Assembly: GCA_013373005.1 (NCBI GenBank)
Contig: JABXIP010000522.1
Location: 1-8,417 of the forward strand
Direction: 5' to 3'
Source: Cytophagia bacterium
GTDB lineage: Bacteria > Bacteroidota > Bacteroidia > Cytophagales > Cyclobacteriaceae
Length of the DNA: 8,417 bases
Shown: positions 7,209-8,417 of the stretch, in pieces
Position numbering within the stretch: the stretch's first letter is position 1
Layout of the letters: each line of letters opens with the position of its first letter
Made by a program: the position numbers and the translations under genes
Notes under the pieces: generated by a model
Seen by the model: only the letters and a program-made list of their open reading frames with translations
Told to the model about the DNA's origin: nothing
Databases searched by the model: none

Positions 7209-8210
7209 ATGAAAAATATATCCTTGGTTCTGGCTTTTGTTCTTGTAATCATCTCTTTTTCATGCGATTCGAGCGGAAAGAAGAGTAGTGCAAAAAGTAG
7301 ACAGTTAGAGCTAAAAACGGCACCAAAACCCAATGGAGATTCTTTGATATTGTTCACGCAGAAACAGGTTGATTTCGGCCCAAGAGTACCCAATACTGAA
7401 GCCCATAAAAAGGCTGCAGATTGGTTCGTTAAAAAGTTTGAAAGTTATGGTGGCCGGGTAACTGTTCAGGAGTTTACTGATAAGGTATATGATGGCACCG
7501 AGGTCAAACTGAAGAACATCTTTGCCGCCTTTAATCCGGACGTTAAGAAGCGAATCTTGCTAGCAGCTCACTGGGATACTCGACCTTTTGGTGACAAAGA
7601 CCCAAAAAACGATATGATTGAAATAGATGGGGCCAATGATGGCGCTAGTGGAGTGGCAGTGCTTTTAGAAATTGCCAGAATCATTAGTACCAATATGCCT
7701 TCAGTGGGCGTAGATATTATTCTTTTTGATGGAGAAGACTGGGGGGAACATCAAAATAGCTCAGCGGGAGTTGATCCAAGAGATTATGGAAAGGAGGCAT
7801 GGTACTGTTTAGGGTCTCAGTATTGGAGTAAGAATAAGCATCAGGCAAACTATTCCGCTTATTACGGAATTCTTTTGGACATGGTAGGAGCAGGTGATGC
7901 AACCTTCTTTTACGATAGTATTTCTCAACAGTATGCCAGTAGAGTTCAAGAGCAAACCTGGGATATTGCTCTTCAACTTGGCTATGACAAATATTTCAAA
8001 AAGCAGCTTGGGTTAACAGGCATTACCGATGATCATAAGTTTGTGAATGAGGATGCTAGAATTCCTATGATCGACATTATTGATTATAGGCCAAGCTCAA
8101 ATGGCTTTGGGTCATACCATCACACAAGTCAGGACAATATGAGTATCATCAGTAAAGAGACACTCTCTGCTGTGGCTCATGTTGTTTTGACGGTATTATT
8201 TAACGAGTAG
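7209..8210 (+). CDS. Glutaminyl-peptide cyclotransferase-like lipoprotein (M28 family)
   Basis: The product (333 residues from ATG 7209) matches the M28 zinc-hydrolase fold, most like bacterial glutaminyl cyclases that turn N-terminal Gln into pyroglutamate on exported proteins. An export signal (1-18) ends at Cys19 (ISFSC), a relaxed lipobox, so it is probably membrane-anchored. Motifs in order: AAHWDTRP (119-126), GANDGASG (141-148, Asp144 a zinc ligand), LFDGEDWG (172-179, Glu176 the likely catalytic acid/base and Asp177 the likely zinc ligand), LLDMVGA (222-228, Asp224), TDDHKF (273-278, His276 a zinc ligand) and GSYHHTSQDN (301-310). The family normally reads GEE where this reads GED; I recall Asp there in Bacteroidota cyclases too. 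A TTG at 7086 would add 41 residues, but that stretch covers the rimP promoter and leader and would bury the signal peptide, so ATG 7209 is chosen. An aminopeptidase role cannot be excluded. It is divergent from rimP. No good own promoter was found; TATTTTTA at 7184-7191 is a one-mismatch -7 box. Confidence 0.85.
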   Translation: MKNISLVLAFVLVIISFSCDSSGKKSSAKSRQLELKTAPKPNGDSLILFTQKQVDFGPRVPNTEAHKKAADWFVKKFESYGGRVTVQEFTDKVYDGTEVKLKNIFAAFNPDVKKRILLAAHWDTRPFGDKDPKNDMIEIDGANDGASGVAVLLEIARIISTNMPSVGVDIILFDGEDWGEHQNSSAGVDPRDYGKEAWYCLGSQYWSKNKHQANYSAYYGILLDMVGAGDATFFYDSISQQYASRVQEQTWDIALQLGYDKYFKKQLGLTGITDDHKFVNEDARIPMIDIIDYRPSSNGFGSYHHTSQDNMSIISKETLSAVAHVVLTVLFNE

Positions 8211-8417
8211 TTAGTTCTTTAAGAGGTTCATTAGATATTCTCCATAACCTGATTTTTCCAGAGGTTTGGCAATTTCGGCTAGTTTTTCAGCTGAAATATA
8301 TCCTTGGCGGTAGGCGATTTCCTCAATACAAGAGATTTTAATGCCTTGTCTTTTCTCAAGGATTTGAACGAATTGCCCTGCCTGCATGAGCGAGTCTATG
8401 GTTCCTGTATCAAGCCA
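8211..8417 (-). CDS. rfbA: Glucose-1-phosphate thymidylyltransferase, C-terminal fragment
   Basis: Only the last 68 codons and the TAA (8211-8213) are in the window; the gene continues past the right edge. The fragment begins WLDTGTIDSLMQAGQFV, the conserved RmlA/RfbA stretch whose Asp helps bind the catalytic metal, followed by LEKRQGIKISCIEEIAYR and the C-terminal AKPLEKSGYGEYLMNLL typical of this enzyme. It makes dTDP-glucose from glucose 1-phosphate and dTTP, the first step to dTDP-rhamnose and related sugars for surface polysaccharide. Its stop codon is directly next to the stop codon of the convergent cyclase gene, with no base between. Gene identity is secure; neighbouring rml genes, if any, are out of view. 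Confidence 0.93.
   Translation of the reverse strand, partial: WLDTGTIDSLMQAGQFVQILEKRQGIKISCIEEIAYRQGYISAEKLAEIAKPLEKSGYGEYLMNLLKN

Noticed and set aside
1..8417. tRNA, rRNA, CRISPR, insertion sequence, phage or defence genes
   Set aside because: Looked for cloverleaf-like segments, direct-repeat arrays, terminal inverted repeats and transposase or integrase motifs; none seen.

Overview
The window looks like chromosomal DNA of a member of the Bacteroidota, probably a Cytophagales-type marine or environmental bacterium. The lineage is inferred from several signs: an exact Bacteroidota-style promoter (TTTG-N19-TACTTTTG) in front of rimP, starts mostly without Shine-Dalgarno sites, a long Lys/Glu/Pro-rich IF-2, a bacterial glutaminyl cyclase of the type known from Porphyromonas and relatives, a DUF6438-type lipoprotein, and a large secreted multidomain metalloprotease. 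No species can be named from sequence alone.

Layout, left to right. Positions 1-1856 (minus) hold the N-terminal 618 residues of a secreted zinc metalloprotease whose C-terminus lies beyond the left edge. After a 161-base divergent intergenic region comes a small lipoprotein gene (2018-2461, plus). It converges on a translation/transcription operon read leftwards in the order rimP (6591-7061), nusA (5341-6585), infB (2518-5301). A perfect hairpin at 2464-2493 separates the lipoprotein gene from infB and probably terminates both. The operon has a strong promoter match at 7118-7148 and a short leader containing a perfect 9-bp hairpin just ahead of rimP. Divergent from rimP is a lipoprotein of the M28/glutaminyl-peptide cyclotransferase family (7209-8210, plus). 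Its stop codon directly abuts the stop codon of a convergent glucose-1-phosphate thymidylyltransferase gene (8211-8417, minus), of which only the last 68 residues are present.

How the genes relate. RimP matures the 30S subunit, NusA modulates transcription elongation and termination, and IF-2 places initiator tRNA on the ribosome; their grouping is a classical conserved operon. The flanking genes serve the cell envelope: a secreted protease, two lipoproteins and a nucleotide-sugar enzyme. A possible functional link is that the metalloprotease signal peptide appears to end just before a glutamine, which would be a substrate for the glutaminyl cyclase encoded in the same window.

There are no tRNA or rRNA genes, CRISPR arrays, insertion sequences or phage genes visible. 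No stretch longer than 300 bases lacks a gene. I see no clearly novel system. The points most worth a second look are the rimP leader hairpin, the duplicated peptide motif in the IF-2 linker, the architecture of the metalloprotease, and the zero-gap convergent gene pair.
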